Shown: positions 63,250-64,000 of the stretch, piece by piece
Numbering within the stretch: the first letter of the stretch is position 1
How the letters are laid out: each line of letters opens with the position of its first letter
Assembly (NCBI RefSeq): GCF_014672835.1
Contig: NZ_CP060244.1
Location: 2,087,001 to 2,151,000, forward strand
From: Entomobacter blattae
GTDB lineage: Bacteria; Pseudomonadota; Alphaproteobacteria; Acetobacterales; Acetobacteraceae
Length of the DNA stretch: 64,000 bases
Direction: 5' to 3'
The notes under the pieces: model-generated
What the model was told of the DNA's origin: nothing
Database searches by the model: none
What the model saw: only the letters and a program-made list of their open reading frames with translations
Position numbers and translations under genes: made by a program

Positions 63250-64000
63250 ATGTTGTCACGCAACCTTGAACAGACACTTCACCGTGCGCTTTCTATTGCC
63301 AGTGAGCGTCGGCACGAATATGCAACCCTCGAACACCTTCTCCTGGCACTGGCAGATGATGCTGATACCATCACTGTATTCAGGGCTTGTGGCGTTGATA
63401 TCAGCAAGCTTAAATCTGACCTCTCTGATTTTATTGATAAGGATCTCTCTGGGCTGGCCGCAACCCACGAGACCGAGCCCAAACCCACGGCGGCCTTCCA
63501 AAGGGTTATTCAAAGGGCAGCAATCCACGTCCAAACCACAGGACGCGATGAAGTGACAGGGGCTAATGTTTTGGTCGCCCTGTTTGCCGAACGCGAAAGC
63601 CATGCCATCTATTTCCTCCAGCTACAAGACATGACAAGGCTTGATGCTGTCAATTTCATCTCCCATGGCATTGCCAAAGCCCCTGGGGGAAGCCGTAGGT
63701 CTGTTCCGCCCACCTCGCCCCCTTCTCAGGATGAGGAAGAGCCTTCCTCTTCTGCCTCTTCGGAGAAAAACGCAGAAGCTTTAAAGACCTATTGTGTTAA
63801 CCTTAACAAAAAGGCCGAAAATGGAAAGATTGACCCCCTTATTGGCCGCGATACGGAAATAGAGAGAACAATCCAAATCCTGTGCCGGCGTACAAAAAAC
63901 AACCCCCTTTATGTGGGCGACCCAGGTGTGGGGAAAACAGCCATTGCTGAAGGGCTGGCCCGCAGGATTGTTGAGAAAAAAGTCCCAGATGTTCTCAAAA
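63250..64000 (+). CDS. clpA: ATP-dependent Clp protease ATP-binding subunit ClpA (cut by window edge)
   Basis: The first 250 codons of the AAA+ unfoldase ClpA; the rest lies beyond the window. Start at 63250 ([20 protein letters not shown]) is the family N-terminus. The N-terminal Clp-N double repeat ([10 protein letters not shown] and [20 protein letters not shown]) is followed by a Ser/Pro/Glu-rich linker and the first AAA+ domain with [17 protein letters not shown] and Walker [15 protein letters not shown]. Pairing with clpS upstream supports ClpA over ClpB or ClpC. Confidence 0.95.
   Translation, partial: MLSRNLEQTLHRALSIASERRHEYATLEHLLLALADDADTITVFRACGVDISKLKSDLSDFIDKDLSGLAATHETEPKPTAAFQRVIQRAAIHVQTTGRDEVTGANVLVALFAERESHAIYFLQLQDMTRLDAVNFISHGIAKAPGGSRRSVPPTSPPSQDEEEPSSSASSEKNAEALKTYCVNLNKKAENGKIDPLIGRDTEIERTIQILCRRTKNNPLYVGDPGVGKTAIAEGLARRIVEKKVPDVLK

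Overview
The window is chromosomal DNA from an alphaproteobacterium, most likely an acetic acid bacterium (Acetobacteraceae) with unusually AT-rich DNA. The basis is family-level protein resemblance, a very long SMC protein, and alphaproteobacterial gene orders: yebC-ruvCAB-ybgC-tolQ, dnaX-ybaB-recR with the SRP RNA upstream, aroA-cmk-rpsA with a divergent zinc-ribbon gene, and miaB-phoH-ybeY-corC. A low-GC, possibly insect-associated member would fit the AT content and the gene debris. The genus is inference and cannot be fixed from this sequence alone.

Layout. 1-6.8 kb: minus-strand run tolQ (cut by the window edge), ybgC, ruvB, ruvA, ruvC, yebC and secA. 7.4-11.1 kb: a secreted parvulin isomerase, argJ and rlmN. 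11.15-12.3 kb: a gene graveyard with a headless LysR regulator and a dnaJ relic. 12.3-20.6 kb: a glycosyltransferase, a sugar-porter MFS protein, the glutathione-dependent formaldehyde pair adhC-fghA, a bestrophin-like channel, CarD, a lone receiver protein and an acyltransferase. 20.9-24.8 kb: miaB-phoH-ybeY-corC, tightly coupled. 25.0-25.55 kb: a relic joining the 3' part of rpsG to the first codons of tuf. 25.8-32.9 kb: a DsbA-like thioredoxin, smc, an anchored barrel-like protein, and YciI and EVE proteins. 33.1-38.5 kb: the overlapping cytochrome c maturation operon ccmCDEFGHI. 39-47.1 kb: an iron-type alcohol dehydrogenase, a membrane protein, divergent bfd/bfr with Fur-like sites, an M16 peptidase and an FDxxWY-repeat protein. 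47.3-54.2 kb: rpsA, cmk, aroA, a TIGR02300-type protein, a DUF3597-type protein, folB and a pteridine-reductase-like SDR. 54.27-54.43 kb: an EF-Ts fragment. 54.4-64 kb: recR, ybaB, dnaX, the SRP RNA, ggt, map, dacA, clpS and the start of clpA.

Most genes are housekeeping. No phage, transposase, CRISPR array or defence system was found. The unusual content lies in the spaces between genes and in homopolymer tracts. (1) Three separate loci carry partial, non-functional copies of translation or chaperone genes: rpsG/tuf, tsf and dnaJ. (2) Intergenic DNA repeatedly contains imperfect short tandem duplications of 11-25 bp, and in two cases the repeat includes a gene's stop codon. (3) dnaX carries two A10 tracts in the region joining its core to its C-terminal domain. 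Slippage at either would give gamma-like truncated clamp-loader subunits, one close to the size of E. coli gamma.
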